From Parascedosporium putredinis (Eukaryota; Ascomycota; Sordariomycetes; Microascales; Microascaceae), in contig CASHTG010000018.1 of the NCBI GenBank assembly GCA_949357655.1, forward strand, positions 930,001-994,000: a DNA stretch of 64,000 nt, given 5' to 3'. Numbering within the stretch: position 1 is the first letter of the stretch; the number at the start of each line of letters is the position of its first letter. The notes under the pieces were generated by a model. It had not been told where the DNA came from. It did no database searches and saw only the letters and a program-made list of their open reading frames with translations. Made by a program: the position numbers and the translations under genes. Positions 1 to 11,293 of the stretch are shown piece after piece.

Positions 1-2765
1 AAACCGTAATTTTTTTCCCCTCTCGCTTTACCTCTTGGGTTTGAAGGGAGCTTGTGAGGCCACCCCCTATATCCCATCGGGTATATTACGGGATCAGCAA
101 ATGAAAGAGAAATGTAGAAGGGAAAAAAAAAACGAAAACGAAAATCGACCACGGTTGTCTCATGCCCAAAACCCGGGCCGGCCGAGACGAGGGAACGGAG
201 GGGAGCGATGGGTAGGCAATGCCGCGGAAGAAATATCAAATACTCTAGTGCAGTCTCTAGTACGGTCCATTGGGGAAAGGGGAGAGAGAAGGGTTCTAAC
301 GAGTGATGCAATATCAAGATGTTTGATTCTCATATGTGTTTGCCACTCTCCCAGGGCCTGTTTAAAGACGTTTTCTTCTGGAGTGTCCGTGATTCCATGG
401 TTGTGAAGAATCGGTGCAAGAATAAGAGAGAGCCGCGCCTTCCGAGCAGTTCGTCCCTGGTCCGATTTTTATCTTATTTTTATGTAGCTTTCGCTTTCCT
501 TGATTCAAGTTCGCTCGTATCACTGTGGGAGAATCAATATTGCGCCAAAGAAAAAAAAGCTAGGAAAAGAAACGAAATAAGGTCGAGAGTGGTGAGAGAA
601 GGTTGATTAAAAGACGAATCTCCCCGTGGCTAGCAACAGCTGGCCCATGCCGAACGTGCAGGACGCGGTAGGGGCTGGAGCAGGGTGTGATTTCGTCATG
701 CCAATTAATATAAATCTCGAGCATGTGCCCGGGCAAAGAAGGACGGAGGTCGGAGGATGAAGGGGAAACGGCCTTTGGCTGCGACCCCTGGGAGTGGTGG
801 AACGGCCAGAAACGAACGAGAGAAGCCAAGACGGCGACACGCCGTATATAGAACGCGGCCTGGATATTAACCAGCTTTTGTGCGTTTCCTCTCTCCAATA
901 AGGTATCAAAAGACCGAAGACGAGACAGAAAAAGACCCGGGGTGGGTAAGACTACACGCACGTAAAATGATGAAGCTTGCGAGCTGGGTTGAAGAAGGGC
1001 GCGCGGCGGATGAAATGGAAAATGATGATTCATGGCAAAGAAAATATTCACGAGCAAGGTAAAATAAGAAAGGGACGATAAGTAAAAAAAAAAAAAAAAG
1101 CGGGTGAATGAGAAACGTTCGCTTAGACGTTAGTTGAGAGAGATCGCTCGCCCTTTGCCGTCTCTAGAAGCCGGGCTGAAGGCGAGCTGTAGCATGATAG
1201 TAGAGCACGCTCGAAACACGGCATCGAAAGGAGGAGAGCGGCAATCCCGGAGAGAGAGGTTAAGAGGGAGATTGCAGAGCAAAGGAGCTGGCCTGGAAAG
1301 AAGGCTAGGAATGGCTGTCCTTGCGATGAGAAGGCCGAGGAGGTCAACGGTGGTTCACCTCTCCTCCGGACCCATAGATGTCATGCCTTTGACGAGTACT
1401 TGTTCTTCAGATCCACGTCTGAGATAGATGGGCCGACAAGTAAATGGGCAAGGGTGGTCCCGGTTCCAAGTCAAGGAAACAAAACAACACAGCTTCGAGA
1501 TTTATATTTTATGCACAGCAGGCGAGCATCTCCTCGGCAGCCAGCATCACACACCCCCTCCCCGGCTTTTCTGTCTTCTTCTTTGTCGACTCCTGAGAAG
1601 AACAAGGGGGAGATAAGTTGTCGGGAAAGGAAGATGCACTCCTCTTTGGTCGACTGATATGGTTTCCGCGGCGGTGCTCGCCCGGCGCTGGCTCCGTACA
1701 TGCACCCGCAGGTTTGTATAGCTTAGCACATTGCTTCCACCACCACCACAATCCCGCGCTCCCTGCACGACATTTTGGCCTTGCCGAGGAAAAAGAAAGA
1801 GAGAACCTGCACATAGACGTCAAGGCACCATTCGACGACGGCAGCAGTGGCGTCTACTTTTGCCCGCCCCTTCTGCCCGCCTCCTGCCCGCTAACACGGC
1901 TCGTCTTCCGATCCTCGCGTCCGCCGGCGGGCTCGGACATGGCTTTTTTTTCCCTTCTTTTTCCAACGCCGTGGGAGAGAGGACGTGCGGCTCGAGGGAT
2001 CCCAGACTATAGTGCCCATGGTATGCGGGCTTCGTTTTTGTTGGAATACGTGGTCTTGGTCTTTCAAGATCGTTCTCTTCTTGACGCGGCGGTGAATAGG
2101 ATATGGTTGAACAGAGGATAGGGTATCAAAAGAATGCTGATGTGATACTTGGAATGAGGTCTCAACTGACCTGGCCTAACGTAGAGTTGCTGTACGGACC
2201 TACTGACGCCTTGATCAAAGCTGGTCACATAGCCACGGTAGGAGCTTTCATGGAAAAGCATTGGTAACAGTGACGGGAGGCTTTCCCTTCCCTTGCGATA
2301 AGTGATTCGTTTAGGTAGGGTATGGTAAGCGCAGGGGGCCAAGTCTTGACAGGATGGGGAGGACCGAGCAAGCTATGAAGGGTCAGTCAGAGCTTGCATG
2401 CCCCCTACGACACCAGGCCCTCCCTCTCTGATAAGAGCCCAGTGGTTCTCGCTCTGAAATGGCCTTCCAATGGGATGTGATCAACATCGGGGTTAGGATG
2501 CATATGCTGCAGGATTCCTTTCTGTGTCCAACGTTTTCAACAGGATGCGCAACGGTGATAATGATTGGAGGAATTTGAGTGGTATTATTATACATGGCCC
2601 ATTGGCTTGGGTCCTTTCTATACTGACATGACGCCCACGCTTCCATCGCATGCCATGCGTGATGCTCTAGGTATATCTGCACATGCTACCCCGTCTCTAA
2701 ACACTATTCGTACAATGTATATACAAGTCGTCTCTGCTCGCTGGCTGGACAGCTACTGGATGTTT
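1..2765. other. Non-coding stretch, no supported gene
   Basis: I see no convincing gene here. The open frames on both strands are short, mutually overlapping, rich in Arg, Ser and Pro, and show no family motif. A poly-A run of about 15 lies near 1085. The right end is the region just downstream of the lysyl-tRNA synthetase stop codon, so it should hold that gene's 3' UTR. Confidence 0.5.
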
Positions 2766-4898
2766 TCATAATCTCCGCGACAGAGCCTCAAGCTTGTCCC
2801 TCCCAACGGGTTTCGGGAGCACTTTAGTCTGCAGCGGCTCACCGCCGGTGCCCGCATTCAAGCTAACCACGTTCTTCAGAGTCCCAAAGCTCAGGCAATC
2901 GCTGATTCTCTTAGCCCCCGAGAAAACCATGACGAGCCTTTCGATACCGCAGCCCCAGCCTCCCGTTGGGGGTAGGCCGGCCCTGAGCGCCTGGATGTAG
3001 CTTCGGTCTACTGCCGGCGCCTCTTCATCAATGGCCTCCTCAATGGCCAAGTCGACAGGCTCGGCCTCATCTCCTAGAGCATCCATGACATTGGTCTGCT
3101 CCATCACCTCATCCACAAGGTCGGACTCCGCTTCCACCTCATCGACAAGCACATCATCCTCCAAGGTCGCATTCTTGTTCCTCTCAATAGCGCATTGGCG
3201 ATACTGCAACATCTTGTACAGTTGAACATCGGGGTTGTTCTCCTCTTCGTACATATTGGCTAGTTCGCGCCCATTGATAAAGAGCTCGGCGCGCGCAGAC
3301 ACTTCCTGGCCTGTCTTTGGGCATATAAAACTCTTGGAAAGCGGCGACATGCATGTCGGGTGGTGTGTAATGAAGAGAGGACCCTCAAATGAGAGAGGCT
3401 CCAAGTAGATGGCTGCGAGCCGATCTAGAAGCTTGGGAAGGGTGTTTGGGGCCCCGCCGGGGACATGAATGTTGGCAAGCTTGAGAACCGTGATGAGATC
3501 TGGGAGCGCCGTCTCCGACGCCAAATTGGGGAGGTGAAACCCGAGAGCACTCTCGAGCGCTGGCACAAACTCCACATAGGTGAATGGCGCCTCGAAGAGT
3601 TTGGCGTCCACGGGTGGCAATGACTTGAGCTCTGTCGAAATCAGTTGGTGACAATGTGCGGCCAGGCCCGAGAGTAGATCCTCTGTCCGCTTAACCAGGT
3701 CGCGAAGATTCGTGTACGCGCTGTAAAATTCGCACATGGTAAACTCTGGGTTATGCGTGCCATCAATACCCTCATTCCGGAACGAAGGTCCAATCTCAAA
3801 CACGTTCGACACACCGCCAACCACCAGCCTCTTGAGCCACAGCTCGGGGCGATCCGAAGAGCAAGCTCCTTGGACGGGACCTCTGTCGAGGTGGTGATAA
3901 AGGGCCTGGCGATGGCGCCGCCGGCATTGTCGGAGATGATGGGAGTCTGGAATTCCAAAACTTGCGCTCTTGGAGAAACTGGCGCACATACGCGATGATA
4001 GCCGCTCGCAATCGAAGAGTGTCAGCTACCTCTGGGTTCACAAGCATGTCAACATGACGCCGCTGAATCTTCTTCTCAGCTTCCGTCATGACCTCGGGAA
4101 TAGGCTCTAATGCCGGCGAGAGGAGCTCCGGAATCCAAGTCGCCTCAATGCTCAACTGCCCCGAATTCGTACGAGTGGCACGGCCCGTGATAGCTATGAG
4201 GTGGTTAGAATGATGGTCAAGACATAATTCTGAGGGAGGAGAGTATCTTACAGATGTGGTCCCCTTTCTCAAGCAGTTTTGCAAACAGTTTGAACTGCTT
4301 CTTGGTAATGTCAGAGGTTTGCGAGACCCGGCTCCAATTGATCATAGCCTGCACCTCCTGAAACTGGTTGACGATATTGACGAAGACGAGGAAGGAACCG
4401 TGCCGACGAATGGACCGTATTCGACCTGGAATGGCAGGTTAGTCCCCCATGTCTACATAGTTTTTCTTGCTTGAATCTACGCACCGTAAAGCGTGACCTC
4501 GCTTGTCTCGGGGCTTCCCGTGGCGAAGTCTTCATTCGCCTCCAAAAATCGGCTACAGACATTGTTTCCGTGCGGTGCTCTAGCCGGGGATGGGTCTCCT
4601 TGAACAGGGCGTTTTCACCACTCTGCAAGGCTGCCATGCGCTCGAGACGGCGCTGCTTGTAATCCATCAGCTCCGCCTCCGTCTCGGGAGCGTCGGACTG
4701 GCCCTCGACCAGCCATCTCGCCGTGGTCGAGAATGACTTAAGGGCGGATACGCGGCATGACTGAAACTGTGCATGCTGTATGTGCCTAGGGCGCGTATGA
4801 AGCCGTAGGGCTTGAGGGTGGATCAAATTCCTAGGCCCGTATGATATGCATTGTACTAATTGGGCTTGTCGGCCGCGGAGGCATTGTAACGACTTCAT
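2766..4898 (-). CDS. MSK1: Mitochondrial lysyl-tRNA synthetase (class II)
   Basis: This enzyme charges tRNA-Lys with lysine for mitochondrial translation. The start at 4898 opens a basic, Arg/Ser-rich leader that fits a mitochondrial presequence. Exon 2 (about 4425-4252) encodes the OB-fold anticodon-binding start (GRIRSIRRHGSFLVF). Exon 3 (from about 4193) carries the class II core: motif 1 region ending FLQERKFLEFQTP, motif 2 FRNEGIDGTHNPEFTMCEFY, and motif 3 GWGCGIERLVMVFSGAKRI near the C-terminus. Two introns fit canonical sites (about 4426-4484 and 4194-4251). The frame slips three times, near 4544-4548 (T-run), 3955-3961 (T-run) and 3845-3850 (C-run). One missing base at each restores about 672 codons, so assembly error is likelier than gene death. 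An acidic insert (Glu/Asp-rich) lies between motifs 2 and 3. It is divergent from ARP4, with a tRNA gene between them. Confidence 0.93.
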
Positions 4899-5477
4899 GT
4901 CTCCTGGTTCAGAATTCTAGTTAGCCATTCAAGTCCGGCCCAAAAGGTCTTCATGGTTATGTTTATGGCGAGAACGAGAATCAGATAAAAGGCTTAGTAT
5001 AAGCATCCACAGCAAAGCTGTGCTCAGCCGCAGCGGTTCAGCAAAGCGACATCATCATATACGTGTGGAAATGGAATGTGTACGGGCGAAACGTGCATTA
5101 CCTTCATAATTGGGCGAGAGGAGCTCGGAAAGAGCTCGCTAGAGAAAAAATTCAAGCGTCAAATTCTTTCGTGGTGAATTTGAGTACGATAAGTTTTGGC
5201 CCTTGCCGTCGACGGAGGATTTTTCACCCTTTGGTGGCTGCACTTTCAGCTTAGTCATCGAAACAGCACTTGGAAACGGTCGCGGCTTCAGTTCCTCATG
5301 GGCCTATTACTTCCCAGTCTCAAAATCCAAACCCTCCTGATCTATTCACCTTTCCTCCCTCGTTGTAGAAAAGTTAGAGTAAAGGCTCAATCCCAGCGTA
5401 TGGTGACGGGCGAGAAAGAAGTGGTCACCGAGACGGGAACTTGAGCCTGCTTGGGTCCCAGCTTGACAACAAGTCAA
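4899..5477. other. Upstream region of lysyl-tRNA synthetase
   Basis: This is the presumed 5' UTR and promoter of the lysyl-tRNA synthetase (reading left) and the 5' flank of the tRNA-Thr gene (reading right). The short open frames on the plus strand show no family features. I see no clear TATA box. Confidence 0.4.
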
Positions 5478-5559
5478 GCCCGTATAGCTCAGTGGTAGAG
5501 CGCATCACTAGTATAGCTAGTGAATGATGAGGTCCCCGGTTCGATCCCAGGTGTGGGCA
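5478..5559 (+). tRNA. tRNA-Thr (anticodon AGU) with a 10-nt intron
   Basis: The sequence folds as a full cloverleaf. Acceptor GCCCGTA (5478-5484) pairs with TGTGGGC (5552-5558), with two G-U pairs. The D stem is GCTC/GAGC, and the anticodon stem CATCA (5503-5507) pairs with TGATG (5525-5529). Anticodon AGT is at 5510-5512, the T loop is TTCGATC, and the discriminator is A. A 10-nt intron (5514-5523) sits after position 37, the usual place for nuclear tRNA introns. The T stem has one C.A mismatch (5537 with 5549), which is either a real variant or a base error. A-box and B-box promoters are internal. The AGU anticodon (inosine at position 34) would read ACU and ACC codons. Confidence 0.9.
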
Positions 5560-6431
5560 ATTAGAACACAGACAAGAAATTGGTCTGGCTTTCTTTTTCC
5601 CTTTTGGAGAAGGAAACATAATTTAAGGAGTCTTTCTTTTTCTCCTCTGCAGTAATTTTTACTGAACAGAAATGAGCAAGATCCATGTTCTTTCGTAGGT
5701 TGAGCTAGATGTGTTCGGGCGGAAATGGTGTGTAGTTAGAGCTGACACCTCCCTCGAGCTTGAGCATGATCCATTATCTGGTTAAATAAACCCTCAGGCA
5801 CCGGCGAGATCTAATCTCAGCTCGCTTCACAGTAGGCCAGGCCGAGAGCTCGCTACTGCTAAATTGTAACCTAGCTCTGGCCTGCATCAAGACCGACTGG
5901 GAATTCATCACTGTGCTTCCTTGCTAGTGACTGCGCAGGCATAATGCATCCGCCACGCTGGAATCATAGATCAAATGGTAACTAACACCACCAAATCCTA
6001 CTATGTGGGGTTCGTGACGGGATACCGATAGACCCTGAATACACCGGCCGCTATTCAATGTCAACCAGTGCCCTGGTTCCTGACAGAGGTGGATGTTTGT
6101 CTTTCACGCCAGGCTTGATCGACGTCTGGCTGTTGTGGCGGCTGGGGATGCCACGTGACTAAGCCAAATCGGCGCAATCGAAAAACGGTGCTCACCAGAG
6201 CTCCACCTACTTTACACTAAATTCCAGCCCACTACATCCCCAGCCGCCTCAACCACAGCCATCTTTATTCACGATCGCGGGGCCTATCGCTTTGCACACT
6301 CCTTCTCACCGCACGATCCGACGCGCCTAGAGCTCGAGAGTTCGACCGCCCATCGAATTGGCCAGTTCTAAACCTACAGACGCGTTCAATTCCTTTCGCC
6401 CACCCTCACTTTTCCTTACACCCGCCCCACA
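5560..6431. other. tRNA-Thr to ARP4 spacer
   Basis: A T-rich patch shortly after the tRNA (about 5590-5650) may contain the Pol III terminator. The right half becomes C/T-rich (about 6200-6430), as is common for fungal promoters and 5' UTRs, and leads into the ARP4 start. No coding region is supported. Confidence 0.4.
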
Positions 6432-7967
6432 ATGGCTCAACAGCCTCTTCCCACGTCCCAGGCGCCGACCGACACCTATGGCGGAGGTAAGGCCAAATCC
6501 CCTTCCCCCATGCTCTTTTCTGGGTCCCCTGATGTCGCGATATGCTTGACTAACAGGTTTTCAAAATAGATGAGGTCTCCGCTATCGTTCTCGATCCCGG
6601 CTACTGCTTTACCCGCGCCGGCTTTGCGGGCGAAGACTCCCCAAGTCCGTCCTTCCGTCCTTCTACATTCACGAGACGGATTCTGGCAAGAACTACTTTG
6701 GCGATGAGTACTTTATTGCGCGCAAAGGTATCGAGGTACGGAACTACATGAACAAGGACAGCGTCGTCGAGGACTGGGACGCCGCCACACAGATTTGGGA
6801 GAACATGCTCCTCAATCGCCTCCATGCGCCAAAGGCTACCCCGCCTGCGAAGAACGGACTCAACGATAACGGAGATGATGCCGATCCCGCCGCCGTCGAC
6901 GTGAAGAAGGATGGAGAGGGAGATGTCTCGATGGGCGACAATGCGGAGGCTGCCGAGGTCAAGGTTGAGGAGCAGGAGAAACCCCTTTCCGAGAACCCCT
7001 ACTGCTTACTGAAGCGCCCTGGAACACGCCAAAGGCTAGGGAGAAGGCCGTGGAGATTATAATGGAGAACTGGGGTTGTCCCGCTTTTTGGTTCAGCAGG
7101 ACACCGGTCTTGACTGCCTTTGCTGCTGGCAAGGCGAGCGCCCTCGTCGTTGATATTGGCGGCGCAAACACCTCTGTGACCTGCATCCACGACGGCGTTG
7201 TCTTGAAGCGCTCCATCCAGAGGTCCCCTGTAGGCGGCCTCTGGCTTTCCGCGCAGCTTCGTGCCGTGTTCGAAAGCAGCGATTCCAAGGTCGACCTGGT
7301 TCCCACCTTCCTTGTGGAGAACAAGACTCCCGTGGATGCCGGCGCTCCCGCGCAATACAAGCAACGCAAGTTTGACTTTGACCTCCACTCCTCATTCCGC
7401 GCCTGGGAAGAAGAGCGGCTCCTCACCGAGTTCAAGGAGTCCGTGGTCGAGACCTGGCGGGGTCCCGGAAAGTACACTGCCCCCGGTAATGAGGATTTCC
7501 TCCGCCAACAGCCCGGTCGTGTCTTTGAGATGCCCGACGGCTCCAATCAGATGTGGCGCGAGCAGCGCTTCCGCGCTCTCGAGGGAATGTGGGACGAGAC
7601 CGCTGCCTACACAAACACCCCAGAGGAGTACCGCCTCACCAAGGCCCAGACCATCCCCGAGCTCATCCGCGCCTCCATTAACGCAGTCGACGTCGACCTG
7701 CGTCCTAACCTTCTCCAGAATGTCGTCGTCACCGGTAGCACCAGCCTCATCAACGGCTTCGGCGACCGCCTCCACAACGAGCTCTCCACCATGTACCCCG
7801 GCACCAAGATTAAGCTTCACGCTGCCGGCTTGTCGAGCGAGCGCCGTTTTGGCGCCTGGATTGGCGGTAGCATTCTAGCCAGTCTCGGCACATTCCACCA
7901 GATGTGGATTTCTAAGCAGGAGTACGAGGAGAACGGCGTCAACGTCGTCGAGAAGCGATGCAAGTAG
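6432..7967 (+). CDS. ARP4: Actin-related protein 4 (chromatin remodelling and NuA4 subunit)
   Basis: This is an actin-fold protein. In yeast, Arp4 is shared by the NuA4 acetyltransferase and the INO80 and SWR1 remodellers in the nucleus. The start MAQQPLPTSQAP is followed by an intron at 6487-6569 and then DEVSAIVLDPGYCFTRAGFA, the N-terminal nucleotide-binding strand typical of Arp4. An acidic Asp/Glu/Val insert sits near residues 110-165. The second phosphate loop region (ALVVDIGGANTSVTCIHDG) and the C-terminal VVTGSTSLINGFGDRL and RRFGAWIGGSILASL blocks are intact. Two frame slips, at 6639-6642 (C-run) and 6996-7000 (C-run), are each repaired by one base, giving about 484 residues against 489 in yeast. 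The stop is TAG at 7965-7967. The gene converges on the MADS-box gene. Confidence 0.94.
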
Positions 7968-8991
7968 ACGCAACGCGCGCTATCGCGCCCAGGCTAAGCC
8001 CTCTTGTATTGAGTGAGCATTTTCGTAGCAGCCCTGCCACTCTAGCAAGAAAGAAAAAAACTCAAAAGGAATCAAAGAAGCCAGAAAGCGAAGAAGAGGA
8101 TGGGGTTGTAGGTAGGCGGACGGTCCTTGGCGGGCGGGGGTGGCGTACGGAGTTACAAAAATTCTCCTTCATTTATAATATCTATAACCGCTTAGACGAA
8201 CCTGGCAGGAAGCCCGTAGGCGAGATTTCCGTTGTTACCATTTGATGTGTTAGATCTCTATAAGAGAACCCTCCTTATATGCGCCCGTGGAGCACGGCGT
8301 CCGATATGACGTGATACGAACAAGCTCAGCGACGGTAGCTCCGGAGGGGGAACCTCTTGTTTTTCGTCTCTCTTCACTTTCGATTCTAACCCTCTATTCC
8401 TACCTCTCAAAACAAGCCTTGTTCAACAGTTCAACCCCAGATGCCCATGCCATGACCCAGGCTTGTTGATGTTCGGATGGGTTAGGCAAAGTGAAGCTGC
8501 CTGTCCTCCACCTCACTTAGTCCTGAGGAAGAACTGCCCATAGGTTCGTTTCTTTTCTGTCAACCATCCACGGTATTATATATGTAGACGAAGAAGAAGA
8601 TGCCTAGCATTCACCAGGCTACACTTGATATCAACATAGTTTCGTAGAATGGGAACAATTCGCGATCAAGGTGATGTAGATAAATAGACACTATACCAAA
8701 CACGAAACGCCACCAGGTGAGTATTCAACCCATCGGCCCCAATGTCCTTTCTGCTGCCGAACCCGCCAAGACCAAGGAACCTGTGGCGGCACCACCAACC
8801 ACTTGAGCACGAGCGCACGTACGGATAGAACGAAACTGGGAACAGACGTTTCAACAGACTAAGCGGGGGCCAATTCTGAATCCTGAAAAAAGAAATGAAA
8901 AGAAAACATGACAATAACCTTATAAGAGAAATGGAACGGGAGCCGCCGACGAGTAGCGCTTGCATGAAAAAGATATCCGTCTTGCCTGCGG

Positions 8992-9022
<31 letters not shown>

Positions 9023-9334
9023 GTACAAGAATGGAAAGATATGGGCCTATGCGGCGGTAGTGCTCAGGTCTAGAAGTCATCAACCAACAAAAACAAGCTG
9101 TGACGCTCGGTTACAAAGATGCACAAAAGAATTGAAGGAGAAGGGATCCAGACGAAGAAGTGGCGTGACCAGGAGCAATTTAAGGATCCGGAACAATATC
9201 GACCGAGGTTGGGTTGTACAAGAAAACCCAAGCCAGAAAATAAACGCAAAGGGGGTATTGTTTTAATGCACTGACGGAACAAAAAAGCGAAGGGGGAAAC
9301 GAGATGAGAAACCAAGGGAAACGTGGAGTCGAAG
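7968..9334. other. Convergent 3' region between ARP4 and the MADS-box gene
   Basis: ARP4 and the MADS-box gene end towards each other here, so the stretch should hold two 3' UTRs and terminators. A (GA)n tract lies at 8998-9022. The short open frames have no recognisable features. Confidence 0.45.
8998..9022. repeat. (GA)n microsatellite, about 25 nt
   Basis: An uninterrupted GA dinucleotide tract is visible in the convergent intergenic region between ARP4 and the MADS-box gene. Confidence 0.9.
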
Positions 9335-11293
9335 TTAGTCGACCTTGATCCGTTTCGGCTCTTGATTATGATCTGGTGTGTCCGGAACGCCGCTTGCAGG
9401 TGCTTCTGGACTCTTCCGTTTTCGATACCCGTCGAGGTCTCGTCCCTTAGGAAGGAAGGCCCGGAACCGACGACGGGAGTGGCAAAGTTTAGAGGGCTCG
9501 GCAGGGTATTGCTGTCACTCCCTCTAAAGTCCCAGTTGGGATAGAAGCTACTGGGACTGGGCAGGAATTCGTTGTTGAGAAATCGAGAGGGTAGCGCAGA
9601 CACTGGCGTATCAATATTCATGCCACCATTGTTCTGTGGCGGATGAGGTCGTGCGAACGGATTAGGCGGCCCCGTCGCGCCGGCTGAGAGCAAAGCAGAG
9701 GCAGACGGCGATGGAGGAGGAAGAACCTGCAGCGCCGGGCGCGTCGCTTGGGATGTCGAATCGGTGAGATTGCGCGGTGATGTAGAGTCCGCTGTTGCGC
9801 TACCCCCATTTTCAGAATCGCCATCACCAGGAATTTGTACCTTGAGACGCGGCCTGCTGCTTCCACCGCTAACCCTGAGGCTATTGGAGCGGGAGGGCGG
9901 GGTAAAGGTGGTCTCAGGAATGACGAGAGGAGGCCGTGGCTTTGCCATAGTCTGTGTGTTTGACCTTTGAGGCCCGGGTGGCGATTTTGTTAAGGTTCCG
10001 TTACGATGCACACTAGCGACGTCGATTGACTGGGACCGGCTACCCTCGCCTTTCAGTTGATTTGGTTCTGTAGAGAAGGAGGCTAGATGCTGCGAAAGAA
10101 TGGACCGGTTCTCGTCAATGGGAGTGAAGATACTGTGCTGTTTCCTCTGAGGCATCCTCTTTATCGCCGTGTCCGTGTTCAGCAAGGGCACTTGGGGCCG
10201 TTCCGGGATAGCTGGCTTGGGTTCCACCGGCGGAGGCGGTTGAGGCTCTTGAGGTTGCGGCTGCTGCTGTGGGGCGGGGGCCTCTGTTTTTATGGGTTGT
10301 GGAGGGGAGAGATATGGGGAGGCGGGTGAGGAAGTTGCTGGGGATGTTGTTGAGGAGATGGTTCAGGCCGAGGGACGGGCCCTTGTTGCGGGCCAGGAGG
10401 AGGGAAGCTAGGCGGAATCGAGGATCGGCGCTGGTCATCCATGTACTGAGGCGGTAACTGGTGATGAGGTTGCGGCGGGGAGCCATGGGGTTGTTGAGGT
10501 GGGTAAGGATATTGCGAAGGATGAACGGGCATGCCGTGGGGCATGGGCGGCGGGTTCTGGGGGTTATAGATGGCTGGGTTTGGCATAAAAGCGTAGCCGT
10601 TGACATGAGGCTGCGAGGGAGGTTGAGGGGGCCGGGCTGAGGCATCATCCCGGGACCCATTCTCCTCGAATCGTTCCTCGACGCCGGGCGCGATCCGAGC
10701 TGGCCTTGGGGGTGTGTCCGCGCGGCACCGGATGGCCCGGGTGTTGCTGGTAGGGCACCCCATTTGCAATCGGCGGGGATGCGGAGGGAGTGTGTTGCCT
10801 CATGTGTGGGAAAGGTGGCTGGCCTTGGAACTGGGGTGGCATCATCTGGGGGTCCATCGAATCTCTCTGGGGGTGTACCCTCTACTCCCGAGTCGTCGTC
10901 GTCATCGCCGCCCCCGTTAAAATCATTGGGGCCCTTGTGCTCATTTGGCCCGCCATGCTAGAGAAGCAAAGGACGCGTTTAGTTAGTTGTTCAAGGTGCC
11001 GTTGGGAGGCGCAAAGGAACTCACGTAGGTGTAACGAGTAATGAGCTCACGCATGTCGGCAGAGGAGTATTCATAAAGCTTCTTGTTGCTACCGAAGATA
11101 AAGACGGCGACATCGACAGAGCAAAGGACGGAGAGCTCGTGTGCCTTCTTGAAAAGGCCTCCCTTCCGCTTCAGGAAGGTTCTGCGAGGAAAAGAATGTG
11201 AGCGGGGGTGCCATGACCGTAATCAAGGGCAACTTACACTGAACGATTCCTGTCATCCTTGATAGGTTTGATTTCTATCTTCCTTCGGCCCAT
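9335..11293 (-). CDS. RLM1: MADS-box transcription factor, Rlm1/MEF2 type
   Basis: This is a nuclear DNA-binding factor. In yeast and plant-pathogenic fungi, Rlm1 homologues act below the cell-wall-integrity MAP kinase. Exon 1 (11293-11238) begins MGRRKIEIKPIKDDRNRSV. Exon 2 completes the MADS domain (TFLKRKGGLFKKAHELSVLC, then VFIFGSNKKLYEYSS). Exon 3 starts HGGPNEHKGPNDFNGG and continues into a long Pro/Gln-rich region, a block QRKQHSIFTPIDENRSILSQ, and a basic C-terminus ending RIKVD at the TAA (9335-9337). Introns lie at about 11182-11237 and 10958-11024. Exon 3 is split by slips near 10869-10873 (ambiguous: two bases missing or one extra), 10708-10712, 10627-10631, 10304-10307 and 9428-9430, mostly C-runs, so no single open frame covers it. 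Identity is firm from the MADS domain; the MAPK link is inferred from the family. Confidence 0.92.

Noticed and set aside
1..2765. Several open frames of 90-170 residues near the left edge
   Set aside because: They overlap each other on both strands and lack motifs and coding-like codon use; they are consistent with chance.
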